DNA of 60,888 nucleotides from Burkholderiales bacterium (GTDB taxonomy: Bacteria > Pseudomonadota > Gammaproteobacteria > Burkholderiales > Burkholderiaceae_C), in assembly GCA_028868305.1 (NCBI GenBank), contig JAGWUS010000015.1, positions 1 to 60,888 of the forward strand, in the 5' to 3' direction. Below, piece after piece: positions 33,714-42,050 of this stretch; the stretch's first letter is position 1, and each line of letters begins with the position of its first letter. Under the pieces are notes generated by a model, which worked only from the letters and a program-made list of their open reading frames with translations, ran no database searches and was not told the origin of the DNA. Made by a program: the position numbers and the translations under genes.

Positions 33714-34970
33714 ATGATGCATTCATTTTTTGATGGCCTGGAGTGCCGTGCTCCCGAGTTGCGCGAAGCCGCCCTCATGGCAGCCTTGCCAGGGCAGATT
33801 GCCCATGCCAAACTGGCTTCGCCGGCATTCGGCGTCCTGCTCAAGGATGTCAATCCGGACCACGTGAGCAGTCGCGCGGCGCTGGCACAACTGCCGGTGA
33901 TCCGCAAGTCCGAGTTGCAGGAGCGTCAGCAGGCGGTGCGCGCCAGTGGTGGCGATGTTTTTGGCGGATTCAGCGCCCTGGAATTTGGCACAGTCATGCC
34001 GCGCGTCTTTGCCAGTCCTGGCCCCATTTACGAGCCCGAGGGCATTGGCAAGGACTACTGGCGCCTGGCACGCTCCATGTATGCCGCGGGTTTTCGTCCG
34101 GGCGAGCTCATCCACAATTGCTTCAGCTACCACTTTGTGCCGGCCGGCTCCATGATGGAAACCGGTGCCCACGCACTGGGCTGTTCCGTGTTCCCCGGGG
34201 GGACCGGCCAGACCGAGCAGCAGGTGCTGGCTATGCGTGATCTGAAGCCTGCGGGCTACATTGGCACCCCAAGCTTTCTGAAGATCATTGTTGAAAAGGC
34301 TCTGGACATGGGTGTTGCCCTGCCCAGTGTGACCAAGGCCCTGTTTGGTGGTGAAGCCTATCCGCCAAGCCTGCGGGACTGGTTTGCGCAGCACGGAATT
34401 GTCGGGTACCAGTGCTATGCCACGGCAGATCTGGGACTGATCGCCTATGAGACCGAGGCGCGCGAAGGTCTGGTGCTGGATGAAGGCGTGATTGTCGAAA
34501 TCGTGCGACCCGGCACCGGAGATCCGGTGGCTGAAGGTGAGGTGGGGGAACTGGTAGTGACCACGCTCAGCGAGGGCTACCCCTTGATCCGCTTTGGCAC
34601 CGGTGACCTTTCCGCGGTGCTGCCTGGCACCTGTCCTACCGGGCGCACCAACACCCGTATCAAAGGCTGGATGGGCCGGGCCGATCAGACCACCAAGATT
34701 CGCGGCATGTTTGTGCATGCCAAGCAGGTGGATGAAATCGTCAAGCGCTTTCCTGAGGTCAACCGGGCACGCCTGGTGGTGACGGGTGAAATGGCCAACG
34801 ACGTCATGACGCTCAAGGTAGAAGCGCTTTCCGCGCAGGAGGGTTTGGTAGCGCGCATTGGTGAAACGATTCGCGATGTCACCAAATTGCGCGGCAACGT
34901 GGAACTGGTGGCACATGGCAGCCTGCCTAACGATGGCAAGGTGATTGAAGACGCCCGCAGCTACAAATAG
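33714..34970 (+). CDS. PaaK-like phenylacetate-CoA-ligase family protein
   Basis: 418-aa adenylate-forming enzyme of the aryl-CoA ligase branch. It shows the PaaK-like features NCFSYHFVPAGSMMETGA, GTPSFLKIIVEKA, FGGEAYPPSLRDWF, CYATADLGLIAYE and RFGTGDLSAVLPG with a C-terminal GWMGRADQTTKIRGMFVHAKQVDE. The start at 33714 follows AAGGGTG; the longer frame begins with a GTG overlapping the livF stop and is also possible. Last gene of the operon. Two CoA ligases flanking one importer suggest two related acids, or import-coupled activation of one. Confidence 0.85.
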   Translation: MMHSFFDGLECRAPELREAALMAALPGQIAHAKLASPAFGVLLKDVNPDHVSSRAALAQLPVIRKSELQERQQAVRASGGDVFGGFSALEFGTVMPRVFASPGPIYEPEGIGKDYWRLARSMYAAGFRPGELIHNCFSYHFVPAGSMMETGAHALGCSVFPGGTGQTEQQVLAMRDLKPAGYIGTPSFLKIIVEKALDMGVALPSVTKALFGGEAYPPSLRDWFAQHGIVGYQCYATADLGLIAYETEAREGLVLDEGVIVEIVRPGTGDPVAEGEVGELVVTTLSEGYPLIRFGTGDLSAVLPGTCPTGRTNTRIKGWMGRADQTTKIRGMFVHAKQVDEIVKRFPEVNRARLVVTGEMANDVMTLKVEALSAQEGLVARIGETIRDVTKLRGNVELVAHGSLPNDGKVIEDARSYK

Positions 34971-34989
34971 GGACGTCCTTTTGCCCTAT
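34967..34989 (+). terminator. Weak hairpin at end of the uptake operon
   Basis: ATAGGG and CCCTAT arms (34967-34972 and 34984-34989) enclose an 11-base loop with TTTT and start inside the last codons of the PaaK-like gene. No U-run follows; low confidence. Confidence 0.3.
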
Positions 34990-35068
34990 GGGACTAGGTG
35001 TTTCCCGGGTGGCAAATGATGGGGTAGGGGGGTAGACTCTGCGCATTCATAAACTGGAGGATCTATCC

Positions 35069-36040
35069 ATGAAAAGACTGCTCGTTATCGCTTCTGCCGT
35101 CCTGGCCATGTGCGTCCAGGCCCAGACCTATCCCTCCAAACCGATTTCCATCGTGGTGCCGTTTGCGGCGGGTGGGCCCACCGACCGCGTGGCACGTGAC
35201 CTGGCTGAAGCCATACGCAAGCCGTTGGGTGGCGTGAGCATCATCATCGATAACGTGGCGGGTGCCGGCGGCTCCATTGGCGCGGCCAAAGTGGCTCGCG
35301 CAACGCCGGATGGGTACACCCTGCTCCTGCACCACATCGGTATGGCAACCATGCCCGCGCTGTACCGGACACTTCCGTTTAAGGTGGAAAGTGATTTCGA
35401 GTACCTGGGCTTGATCAACGATGTGCCGATGACCCTCATTGGTCGCCCCACACTGCCTGCCAAGAATTACAAGGAACTGGTGACCTGGATCGGTCAGAAC
35501 AAAGGCAAGATCAATCTGGGCAACGCGGGTCTGGGCGCTGCATCGCACCTGTGCGGACTGATGTTCCAATCTGCCCTGCAGACGGACATGACCACTGTTC
35601 CCTACAAAGGTACCGCTCCAGCCATGACCGACCTGATGGGCGGACAGATTGACCTGATGTGCGACCAGACCACCAACACCACGCAGCAGATTGAAGGTAA
35701 AAAAGTGATTGCCTATGCAGTGACCAGCAGCAAGCCGCTGCATACACCTGCATTGAAGGATTTGCCTACGTTACAGAGCCTTGGTCTGAAAGATTTTGAA
35801 GTCTCCATCTGGCACGGCCTGTACGCCCCCAAGGGCACGCCTGCAGATGTCACATCCAAACTCAATGCGGCCTTGAAAGTGGCTTTGAAAGACCCTGATT
35901 TCATCAAGAAGCAAGAAGCACTGGGAGCCGTGGTGGTGACTGACAAGCGCGTGGAGCCGGCAGAGCACAAGAAATTCGTGGCAGCCGAAATCGTCAAGTG
36001 GGGCCCGCTTATCAAGGCCGCTGGCGTTTACGCGGACTGA
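35069..36040 (+). CDS. Bug/TctC-family periplasmic solute-binding protein
   Basis: 323-aa binding protein of the tripartite tricarboxylate transporter class, hugely expanded in Burkholderiales. A signal peptide covers residues 1-18 (ending VQA). Characteristic motifs are YPSKPISIVVPFAAGGPTD, ARATPDGYTLLL and PYKGTAPAMTDLMGGQIDLM. No TctA/TctB membrane genes are adjacent, so it is an orphan of the usual Bug type. Ligand probably a carboxylate; the position behind the acid-uptake operon is suggestive only. Good ribosome site (CTGGAGGATCTATCC). Confidence 0.92.
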   Translation: MKRLLVIASAVLAMCVQAQTYPSKPISIVVPFAAGGPTDRVARDLAEAIRKPLGGVSIIIDNVAGAGGSIGAAKVARATPDGYTLLLHHIGMATMPALYRTLPFKVESDFEYLGLINDVPMTLIGRPTLPAKNYKELVTWIGQNKGKINLGNAGLGAASHLCGLMFQSALQTDMTTVPYKGTAPAMTDLMGGQIDLMCDQTTNTTQQIEGKKVIAYAVTSSKPLHTPALKDLPTLQSLGLKDFEVSIWHGLYAPKGTPADVTSKLNAALKVALKDPDFIKKQEALGAVVVTDKRVEPAEHKKFVAAEIVKWGPLIKAAGVYAD

Positions 36041-36062
36041 TTGCTCGATCCGGTCTGGGGTG

Positions 36063-36392
36063 CTAGACGCCCCAGACAATTTCCATTTCCGCCTTTTGGC
36101 AGCGCCGGATCATTTCGATGAATGGCAATGCACGTTGACGCAGGGATATGCCCTCAGACTTTGGGGGCTCTTTGCCTTCGGCTTTCGCATCCCGGGCCAG
36201 TTCAGCCTGTCGCGCTTCATCCTGGGCTACGGCAGCTTCCAGCGCGGCAATGGCTGCCGGCATCTGTTCTGGCAGCAAAATACCTTTGCTGTCAGCCGGG
36301 CCGTGGTATTTTCCAATAATGGTCAGAATCTGCCGCCCGTTGGGTTCCAGCATGATGAGGTCGCCAGCGGCGCGCGATTTGAATTTGTACAT
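36063..36392 (-). CDS. DUF1840 family protein
   Basis: 109-aa cytoplasmic protein recognised as DUF1840, common in betaproteobacteria: starts MYKFKSRAAGDLIMLEPNGR, has GILLPEQMPAAIAALEAAV and ends in a helix PFIEMIRRCQKAEMEIVWGV. Function unknown. Its start is only 22 bases from that of the divergent PHA-system gene. Confidence 0.88.
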   Translation of the reverse strand: MYKFKSRAAGDLIMLEPNGRQILTIIGKYHGPADSKGILLPEQMPAAIAALEAAVAQDEARQAELARDAKAEGKEPPKSEGISLRQRALPFIEMIRRCQKAEMEIVWGV

Positions 36393-36414
36393 GGAACTTT
36401 GAAGGAGTAGGACG

Positions 36415-36732
36415 GTGGCTGATCTTCACATATTGCGGGAACACACACTGGGACTTGCTGCTGCCCGCAAGGTTGCACTTCAGTGGGCCGAGCAGGTGGA
36501 AGGCGAGTTTGACATGCAGTGCACCATTGAAGAAGGGAAAACCGGGGACATGGTTTCCTTCGAGCGCAAAGGGGTGCATGGTACGCTGCATGTCACAAAA
36601 GACCGCTTTGAACTGGACGCCAAGCTGGGATTCCTGCTGGGTGCCTTCAAGCACCGCATTGAAGCCGAGATCGTCAAGAACCTGGATAGCCTGCTGTCAC
36701 CTGCCCAAAAAGCCCCCCGCAAGAAAAGCTGA
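36415..36732 (+). CDS. Polyhydroxyalkanoic acid system family protein
   Basis: 105-aa protein of the small family often found near PHA synthesis and degradation genes. Features: ADLHILREHTLGLAAARKVA, a beta-rich centre and the tail AKLGFLLGAFKHRIEAEIVK. GTG start with strong GAAGGAGTAGGAC site. Thought to be granule-region associated; molecular role not known. Supports a storage-polymer theme together with the phasin at 41517. Confidence 0.85.
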   Translation: MADLHILREHTLGLAAARKVALQWAEQVEGEFDMQCTIEEGKTGDMVSFERKGVHGTLHVTKDRFELDAKLGFLLGAFKHRIEAEIVKNLDSLLSPAQKAPRKKS

Positions 36733-36742
36733 CACTGCAACT

Positions 36743-36797
36743 GCTACGTTTTTCGTAGCTGTTGGTGCAGATCGCATGCGGGCTACAGCCTGATTTA
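36743..36797 (+). repeat. Dispersed GCTATT-ATAGC intergenic element, copy F
   Basis: GCTACGTTTTTCGTAGC core with compensating changes on both arms (ACG/CGT), then TGTTGGTGCAG, GCGGGCTACAGCCTGATTTA. The paired substitutions indicate that the core's ability to fold is kept. Located between the convergent PHA-system and ACBP genes. Confidence 0.75.
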
Positions 36798-37049
36798 GCT
36801 TAAAGACTCGATCAGTTCAATGTACTGCTGCATCGCGTCTTTGGAATCCGTGCCCTGGAAACCATTCCAGGCATCCCATTTGGCGCGGCCCACCATGTCG
36901 GTGAAGCCGGGTTTCTTTTCGGTGTTGTCTCCTACCGTGGCCTGCTTGTAGAGCGCATAGATCTTGAGCAGTGTGCCGTTGTCCGGACGTTCAGTCAGCG
37001 ATTTCGAGTTCGCAACAGCTGCTTCAAACTTGGATTTCAGAGTGGCCAT
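36795..37049 (-). CDS. Acyl-CoA-binding protein (ACBP)
   Basis: 84-aa cytosolic carrier that binds medium- to long-chain acyl-CoA. The ACBP four-helix pattern is clear: KFEAAVANSKSL, NGTLLKIYALYKQATVGD (ligand-binding YxxYKQAT), KPGFTDMVGRAKWDAWNGF and a final AMQQYIELIESL. Start at 37049 preceded by GGAGAAACCC. Divergent from the wax ester synthase, so acyl-CoA buffering beside an acyl-CoA-consuming storage enzyme makes sense. Confidence 0.93.
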   Translation of the reverse strand: MATLKSKFEAAVANSKSLTERPDNGTLLKIYALYKQATVGDNTEKKPGFTDMVGRAKWDAWNGFQGTDSKDAMQQYIELIESLS

Positions 37050-37135
37050 GGGTTTCTCCATCGGGTTTAAGGTTGGTCAGTATCTTACGGTGGGTTTTGC
37101 CGGCAGAATAGAGAGCCCACATTCCTGGAGCATCT

Positions 37136-38677
37136 ATGGTCACGCGAGTCACTGCCAAAAAGGTCCCCGCAAAAGCGCGCAGTGCAGCACAGGGGGTACC
37201 AAAGAGTCTGGCGGACGCGGTGGTTGGCTCACTGGGGCTGCAAGGCGAGCGCATGAGCAAGGTCGACACAGCCTGGCTGCGCATGGATTCTCCCGCCAAC
37301 CTGATGATGATTGTGGGCGTCTGGGTCATCAAGCCCGGAATCCGCTACGACGAGCTGTCCGAACGTCTGCAAGACCGCTTGCTGCGTTACCGCCGTTTTG
37401 GGCAGTGCGCCATTGAAGATGCGGCCGGGGCCACCTGGGTCAAGGATCTGAACTTCAACATGGCGCACCATCTGATACGGGAAAAGCTGCCCAGAACAGC
37501 GGCAAAGGATCAGCAAAAGGCGCTGCAGGACAGGTTGGCAGCGCTGTGCATGGAGCCCCTGGACCGCAACCGTCCTCTGTGGCAGTTTCACCTGGTCGAA
37601 CACTACAAGGGGGGCTCGGCGCTCATGGTGCGCATCCACCATTGCATTGCAGATGGTATTGCCCTGATTGCGGTGACCAATTCGCTGATGGATGGCGGGA
37701 AGCTGCCGCCAGTCCGGCCAAAACGACTGCACCCCCAGGGAGGGCTAGACGCCGCGGAGGACTGGTTTGAACACGCCATGCTTAAGCCGCTGACCAGTTT
37801 GGCGGTCAAGGCGCTGGGCGCTGCCGGCGAGGGTGCGGTGCGCTCTTTTGACATGATGGTGGACCCGCAGAAAGGGGTGGAAAAAGGTCTGCATGGCTCC
37901 GTCGATGCCGCCAAACTGGCGATTCAGGCGGTGAGTGATCTGGCGGCGCTGGCGCTCATGCCGGATGATTCGCACACCAGCCTCAAGGGGGTGCCCGGGC
38001 TGAGCAAGCGCGTTGCGTGGTGCCCGCCGTTGCCACTGTCGGAAGTCAAGGCCGTGGGCAAGGCACTGAATTGCTCTATCAATGATGTGCTGCTGAGTTG
38101 TGTTGCCGGCGCTATCGGGGAATACCTGAAGGCCAAGGGTGAGCCAGTTCAAGGAAAAGACATTCGGGCCATGGTTCCTGTGAATCTGCGACCTCTGGAG
38201 GAGGCTTACAAGCTGGGTAACCAGTTCGGGTTGGCGCCCGTGGTGCTACCCATCGGTCTGGATAACCCGGTGGAGCGTGTCTACGAGGTTCGTCGCCGCA
38301 TGGGCGAACTCAAGGGCAGCATGCAGCCCTTGCTGGCATATGGCTTGCTGGCGGTGGCTGGACTGCTTGTGAAGCCCGCGCAGGACGCCCTGCTCAGCCT
38401 GTTTTCCAGGAAGACTACCGCAGTCATGACCAATGTGCCCGGTCCGCGTGAGAAGCTCAAGCTCTGCGGCTCAACCATTGAGGAGTCCCTGTTCTGGGTA
38501 CCGCAGAGCGGCACGGTGGGGCTGGGCGTCTCGATACTGAGCTATGGCGGTGGCGTACAGTTTGGCGTGGTGTCCGATGCCACCTTGTGCCCGGATCCAC
38601 AGCACATCATTGACCTGTTTGAGCCCGAGTTTGCCAAGCTGGCCGTGGTGACCCTGATGCTGCCCTGGGGGGAGTAA
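37136..38677 (+). CDS. Wax ester synthase/diacylglycerol acyltransferase (WS/DGAT)
   Basis: Uses acyl-CoA to esterify fatty alcohols or diacylglycerol, making storage wax esters or triacylglycerol at the inner membrane. Catalytic motif HHCIADG at residues 168-174 (HHxxxDG), PLWQFHLVEH just before, and the C-terminal PGPREKLKLCGSTIEE and NDVLLSCVAGAIGEYL regions typical of the family. 513 aa, with a basic 35-residue N-terminal tail. Its stop abuts the convergent TPR gene's stop with no gap. The presence of alkB and acyl-CoA ligases in the window gives plausible sources of substrate. Confidence 0.93.
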   Translation: MVTRVTAKKVPAKARSAAQGVPKSLADAVVGSLGLQGERMSKVDTAWLRMDSPANLMMIVGVWVIKPGIRYDELSERLQDRLLRYRRFGQCAIEDAAGATWVKDLNFNMAHHLIREKLPRTAAKDQQKALQDRLAALCMEPLDRNRPLWQFHLVEHYKGGSALMVRIHHCIADGIALIAVTNSLMDGGKLPPVRPKRLHPQGGLDAAEDWFEHAMLKPLTSLAVKALGAAGEGAVRSFDMMVDPQKGVEKGLHGSVDAAKLAIQAVSDLAALALMPDDSHTSLKGVPGLSKRVAWCPPLPLSEVKAVGKALNCSINDVLLSCVAGAIGEYLKAKGEPVQGKDIRAMVPVNLRPLEEAYKLGNQFGLAPVVLPIGLDNPVERVYEVRRRMGELKGSMQPLLAYGLLAVAGLLVKPAQDALLSLFSRKTTAVMTNVPGPREKLKLCGSTIEESLFWVPQSGTVGLGVSILSYGGGVQFGVVSDATLCPDPQHIIDLFEPEFAKLAVVTLMLPWGE

Positions 38678-39451
38678 TCAGTCCGCCAGTTCGGCCCGCG
38701 CCAGGTCGACCTCCAGACGCTCCTTGGCGTCAATGGGCTTGATCGCTGCGGCCTTCTCATAGAGGCGTGTGGCCTGTTCGGCGTGCTTGTCACCTTCCAG
38801 CATGACCAGCGCATTGGCGTACTCCATGATGGCATTGGGCGCCTTGGGGGTCAGCAGCAATCCTTGCTGGAACAGCTTCAGACTGGTGTCCTTTTTGACG
38901 CCGTAAGTCATGTTACCGATCAACAGGCCCACCTTGTCAATGACTTCAGCATGAAACATGCCCAGCGCAAACAGCGCATCCGCATGGCGGGGCTCCAGCT
39001 GTATGGCAGTTTCCAGGGCAGCCTTGATCCTGCTGCCAATGCCCTGTGCCAATGCCCTGGCGACGCTGATGCTCTGGCTGTAGCGCCCCAGCGAATAGGC
39101 CTGCCAATAGTGGGCGCCGACAACTTCAGGGTGCGCTTTGGCCTGGGCTGAGGCACGTTCTGCCACCTCCAGATACAACGCCTGCCGTGATTTTTCGCTG
39201 GACTCCAGGTAGGTTGCGTAGACACACGCTGCCTTGTGCGCCACCACCAGCCCGTGTGGGCCGCTTTTCAGGCCGGCGTCATAGGCTTTTTGATAGTCGC
39301 CGTTGTGGTAGTGCACCCAGGCAGCCAGCACCCTGGGGTGCTCCGGCAACGGTTCCCTGTCGCCTGCGTGCAGGCGTGCCCACTGCCTCTTGACGCCTGC
39401 GGCATCGAACTCGAATTCGCCAGTTGTGGGAAAGGGCGTCCACTGGGCCAT
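38678..39451 (-). CDS. TPR-repeat protein
   Basis: 257 aa, cytoplasmic. Several degenerate tetratricopeptide repeats are visible (HYHNGDYQKAYDAGL, HYWQAYSLGRYSQSISVARAL, ADALFALGMFHAEVIDKVG, IMEYANALVMLEGDKHAEQA). Last gene of a three-gene minus-strand unit patatin-TetR-TPR with spacings of only about 12 bases. Probably a scaffold or adaptor; no specific function can be named. Confidence 0.82.
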   Translation of the reverse strand: MAQWTPFPTTGEFEFDAAGVKRQWARLHAGDREPLPEHPRVLAAWVHYHNGDYQKAYDAGLKSGPHGLVVAHKAACVYATYLESSEKSRQALYLEVAERASAQAKAHPEVVGAHYWQAYSLGRYSQSISVARALAQGIGSRIKAALETAIQLEPRHADALFALGMFHAEVIDKVGLLIGNMTYGVKKDTSLKLFQQGLLLTPKAPNAIMEYANALVMLEGDKHAEQATRLYEKAAAIKPIDAKERLEVDLARAELAD

Positions 39452-39462
39452 TGTGCGTACAT

Positions 39463-40128
39463 TCAGACGCCGGCTGCGCCCTGGTAGGCGCTTACCAGGC
39501 TGAGCAGGTGTTCGCGCTGGCCCTGTTCCAGGTAGGGGATCAGCAGGTTCAGCACATGGTGTGCGCCCCGCATCAGGGCGGCCTGCGCGCTTTCGGGCTC
39601 CAGCGCCTTGCGCGGGTCGCGCACGTACTCGTAACTCAACCAGTAGGTCAACACCACGACCATGCTGGTGGCCGTGGGTTCAATTTCGCGGGAGTCTACG
39701 CGCACGGCACCTGAGCGGCTCATGCTGTCAAGCATGGCCTTGACCGATCGGGTCTTGTTCTTCAGCACGAACTGAAAGTGCGTTTCCAGTCGACGGTTCT
39801 TGCTCAGCAAATCGTTGAGGTCGCGGTACAGAAACCTGTATTGCCAGATCAGCTCGAACAGGGAATGCATGAAGAACCAGGCATCCTCCACGTCACGTAC
39901 GTTGTCACTGGCATTCAGCAATTCATTGAGGGAGCGCTCATAACGGTCAAACAGGGAATTGATCAGCTCATCCTTGGCCGGATAGTGGTAATACAAATTG
40001 CCGGGGCTGATACCCATCTCGGCACTGATAAGGGTGGTCGAAACGTTGGGTTCCCCAAAGCGGTTAAACAAGTCCAGCGTGACTTCAAGAATGCGCTCTG
40101 CCGTCCGGCGGGGGGCTTTTTTGACCAT
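39463..40128 (-). CDS. TetR-family transcriptional regulator
   Basis: 221-aa repressor type: N-terminal helix-turn-helix (about 10-55) with ISAEMGISPGNLYYHYPAKDEL, then an all-helical ligand domain. Being in the same unit as the patatin phospholipase and near WS/DGAT, phasin and ACBP, it may sense an acyl-CoA or fatty acid, as FadR/PsrA-type TetR proteins do. That is inference. No palindromic operator was identified with confidence. Confidence 0.9.
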   Translation of the reverse strand: MVKKAPRRTAERILEVTLDLFNRFGEPNVSTTLISAEMGISPGNLYYHYPAKDELINSLFDRYERSLNELLNASDNVRDVEDAWFFMHSLFELIWQYRFLYRDLNDLLSKNRRLETHFQFVLKNKTRSVKAMLDSMSRSGAVRVDSREIEPTATSMVVVLTYWLSYEYVRDPRKALEPESAQAALMRGAHHVLNLLIPYLEQGQREHLLSLVSAYQGAAGV

Positions 40129-40140
40129 GTACCTGCCTGC

Positions 40141-41388
40141 TCAGTGTGTTGTGTGGTGCCTGGATGCCGCGACGACTTCATCCAGATCGTCCATCACCTC
40201 CTGCAGGGTGGCGATGGCCCGGCCCACGCGTGTGGGGGGCTTGGTGGTCTTGCTCAGGTGGCGGTGCATGTCATCCAGCACGTCGTGGTTCAGGCTGATG
40301 CCATGACGCGCCAGCTTGGCCGAGAGCCCGGTCTTGCGCGAGCGCAGCATCTGGCGTGTCTGCTGGTAGGCGTGCTCTGCCAGGTGCCTGCGCTGGGCGT
40401 AGCTGAAGGTGTTGGCCAGGTACAGTTCCGGATCGCGGTGGTCTGGCTCAATCAGGATGATGTCGGTGTGGGGGTAGGCATGCTCATACTGGCGCATGCC
40501 AAGCTCCATGCGCGAGTGGATCATGGAGCGGAAGGTCTGGCTCAACACCGCAGGCAGGCCCCCGTCGACAATGCGCGGGATCTTTCGCTTTTCCGATGGC
40601 AGGCCACGCTGCATCACCTTGGCGACCTGCGGGGATGTTGCATCAAATGGCACCAGGGGATTCAGGCACAAGAGAAGGTCAACACCATCTTCCAGCGCAA
40701 CCGAGGCGTGCATGGTTTTCTTGAGCGCGCCGTCCACGTAATACTGGTCGTCAATCTCCACGGGCGGGAACAGCCCTGGCAACGCGGAGCTTGCCTGAAC
40801 CGCCTGCGAGATGGGCACATGGTCCCAGCCGGGTCGGCCGAAAGGCGCCGGTTCGGCACTGTCAAGATTGGTGGCGACCAGGGTCAGCTTGGTCTTGAGC
40901 TTGCGAAAATCGTTGGTGCGGCCTTTCTGGCTGAACAGGCGGGCCAACTGTGTATCCACCTGCCGGTTGGAGAATGCGCCAGTGGGCAGCCCCGGAGCCA
41001 GGCGCTCCAGTGCTGTGATGAACGATTTGCGGCCCAGCGTCATGCCCCAGAAGGCCGATAGCATCAGACCCGGTAGCATGATGCCGCGGCGTGCAAACTC
41101 GCCGTAGGCGGGCTCCATGAGCCAGGATGGGTCAAAAGTCTCGGACTTTTCAGTGTCGTTCTCAATGAACGAGGCGCACAGTTCGCGCGGCGTCATCCCG
41201 TTGGCCAGGGCGGCAACAATGAATCCTCCGGCCGACACGCCCACGTAGTGTTCCAGTTTGGTGAAGTCAAGGCCGACAAGGGACTCCTCCAGCGCACACA
41301 TGGCACCAATTTCGTAAATCGCGCCCAAAGGGCCTCCGCCCGCCAAAGCCAGCGCGATTTTGGGAGACTTGTTGGGTTCAGCGTTCAT
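40141..41388 (-). CDS. Patatin-like phospholipase
   Basis: 415-aa lipid acyl hydrolase with Ser-Asp dyad. Oxyanion motif GGGPLGA (17-23), nucleophile elbow GVSAG (Ser52) and DGA (Asp219). Start at 41388 gives a 10-residue lead to the first strand; the longer frame to 41439 would overlap the phasin terminator region. A roughly 150-residue C-terminal region follows the catalytic domain. First gene of the patatin-TetR-TPR unit. Candidates for its substrate are phospholipids or stored neutral lipid; not determinable here. Confidence 0.9.
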   Translation of the reverse strand: MNAEPNKSPKIALALAGGGPLGAIYEIGAMCALEESLVGLDFTKLEHYVGVSAGGFIVAALANGMTPRELCASFIENDTEKSETFDPSWLMEPAYGEFARRGIMLPGLMLSAFWGMTLGRKSFITALERLAPGLPTGAFSNRQVDTQLARLFSQKGRTNDFRKLKTKLTLVATNLDSAEPAPFGRPGWDHVPISQAVQASSALPGLFPPVEIDDQYYVDGALKKTMHASVALEDGVDLLLCLNPLVPFDATSPQVAKVMQRGLPSEKRKIPRIVDGGLPAVLSQTFRSMIHSRMELGMRQYEHAYPHTDIILIEPDHRDPELYLANTFSYAQRRHLAEHAYQQTRQMLRSRKTGLSAKLARHGISLNHDVLDDMHRHLSKTTKPPTRVGRAIATLQEVMDDLDEVVAASRHHTTH

Positions 41389-41443
41389 ATAGGCAAAGTG
41401 TAGATGCCGCGGAGTTGCCGTGTTGTTGCGTTGCAGCAAGATA

Positions 41444-41465
41444 AAGGGGCGCCTGTGCGCCCCTT
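41444..41465 (-). terminator. Rho-independent-type terminator of the phasin gene
   Basis: AAGGGGCGC and GCGCCCCTT make a perfect 9-bp stem with a 4-base loop. On the minus strand it follows the phasin stop by about 50 bases and is followed by TTTAT. It isolates the phasin transcript from the patatin gene downstream. Confidence 0.8.
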
Positions 41466-41516
41466 AACTGTTGGTTACCAGACCTGCTTTCAAGACTGGG
41501 CATGGTCAGGAACCAC

Positions 41517-42050
41517 CTATTGGCTGGATTTCGCCTTCGCTGCTGGTTTTTTTGCCACGGTTTTGGATGCAACCGCTCTGCTTACGGGTGCTTTGCTTGC
41601 CGGCTTGGTGGCGGCAACCTTCGTGGCTGGCGCCTTGGGAGACAGCTTTTGCACCGCCTTGTTCAATTCTTCAATGCGGGCAATGAGTGCGTTTACATCC
41701 TTGGCGGAAGGTACGCCCAGCTTGTTCAAAGCCTTGGCAACACGCTCTTCAAAAATGTTTTCCAGTTTGTCCCACTGGCCCGAAGCCTTGCTGGAAATAT
41801 CGGTGGCCATATTGGACATCTTGGCTGTGGCTTCTGTAATCTTTTCTTCGGCAGCCGCCTGCGTCTTGCGCTGGATGTGCACGCCCTCCTTTACGAGGGC
41901 TTCAAATGCCTTGGAACCTTCTGCCTGCGCGCGTGTAAAAGCGCCCAAGCCGGCTTGCCAGATCTGCTGGGCCGAATCCTTGACGGACCCAGACAGGTGC
42001 GTACCTGCGCTTGACGAAGAAGTCTTGCTTTTGTGAAGTTTGGTGACCAT
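41517..42050 (-). CDS. Phasin with histone-H1-like Ala/Lys/Pro tail
   Basis: 177-aa granule-associated protein. Residues about 20-130 match the PhaI/PhaF-type phasin helix region ([30 protein letters not shown] and a heptad segment [20 protein letters not shown]). The C-terminal 45 residues are Ala/Lys/Pro/Ser repeats ([15 protein letters not shown] and so on), like the DNA-binding tail of PhaF, which links granules to the nucleoid. Strong GGAGTGCTCC region precedes the ATG. Transcribed alone, divergent from gmd. Confidence 0.9.
   Translation of the reverse strand: MVTKLHKSKTSSSSAGTHLSGSVKDSAQQIWQAGLGAFTRAQAEGSKAFEALVKEGVHIQRKTQAAAEEKITEATAKMSNMATDISSKASGQWDKLENIFEERVAKALNKLGVPSAKDVNALIARIEELNKAVQKLSPKAPATKVAATKPASKAPVSRAVASKTVAKKPAAKAKSSQ

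Noticed and set aside
39778..41061. 427-codon frame opposite TetR and patatin
   Set aside because: Spans two genes on the other strand with clear motifs; a shadow.
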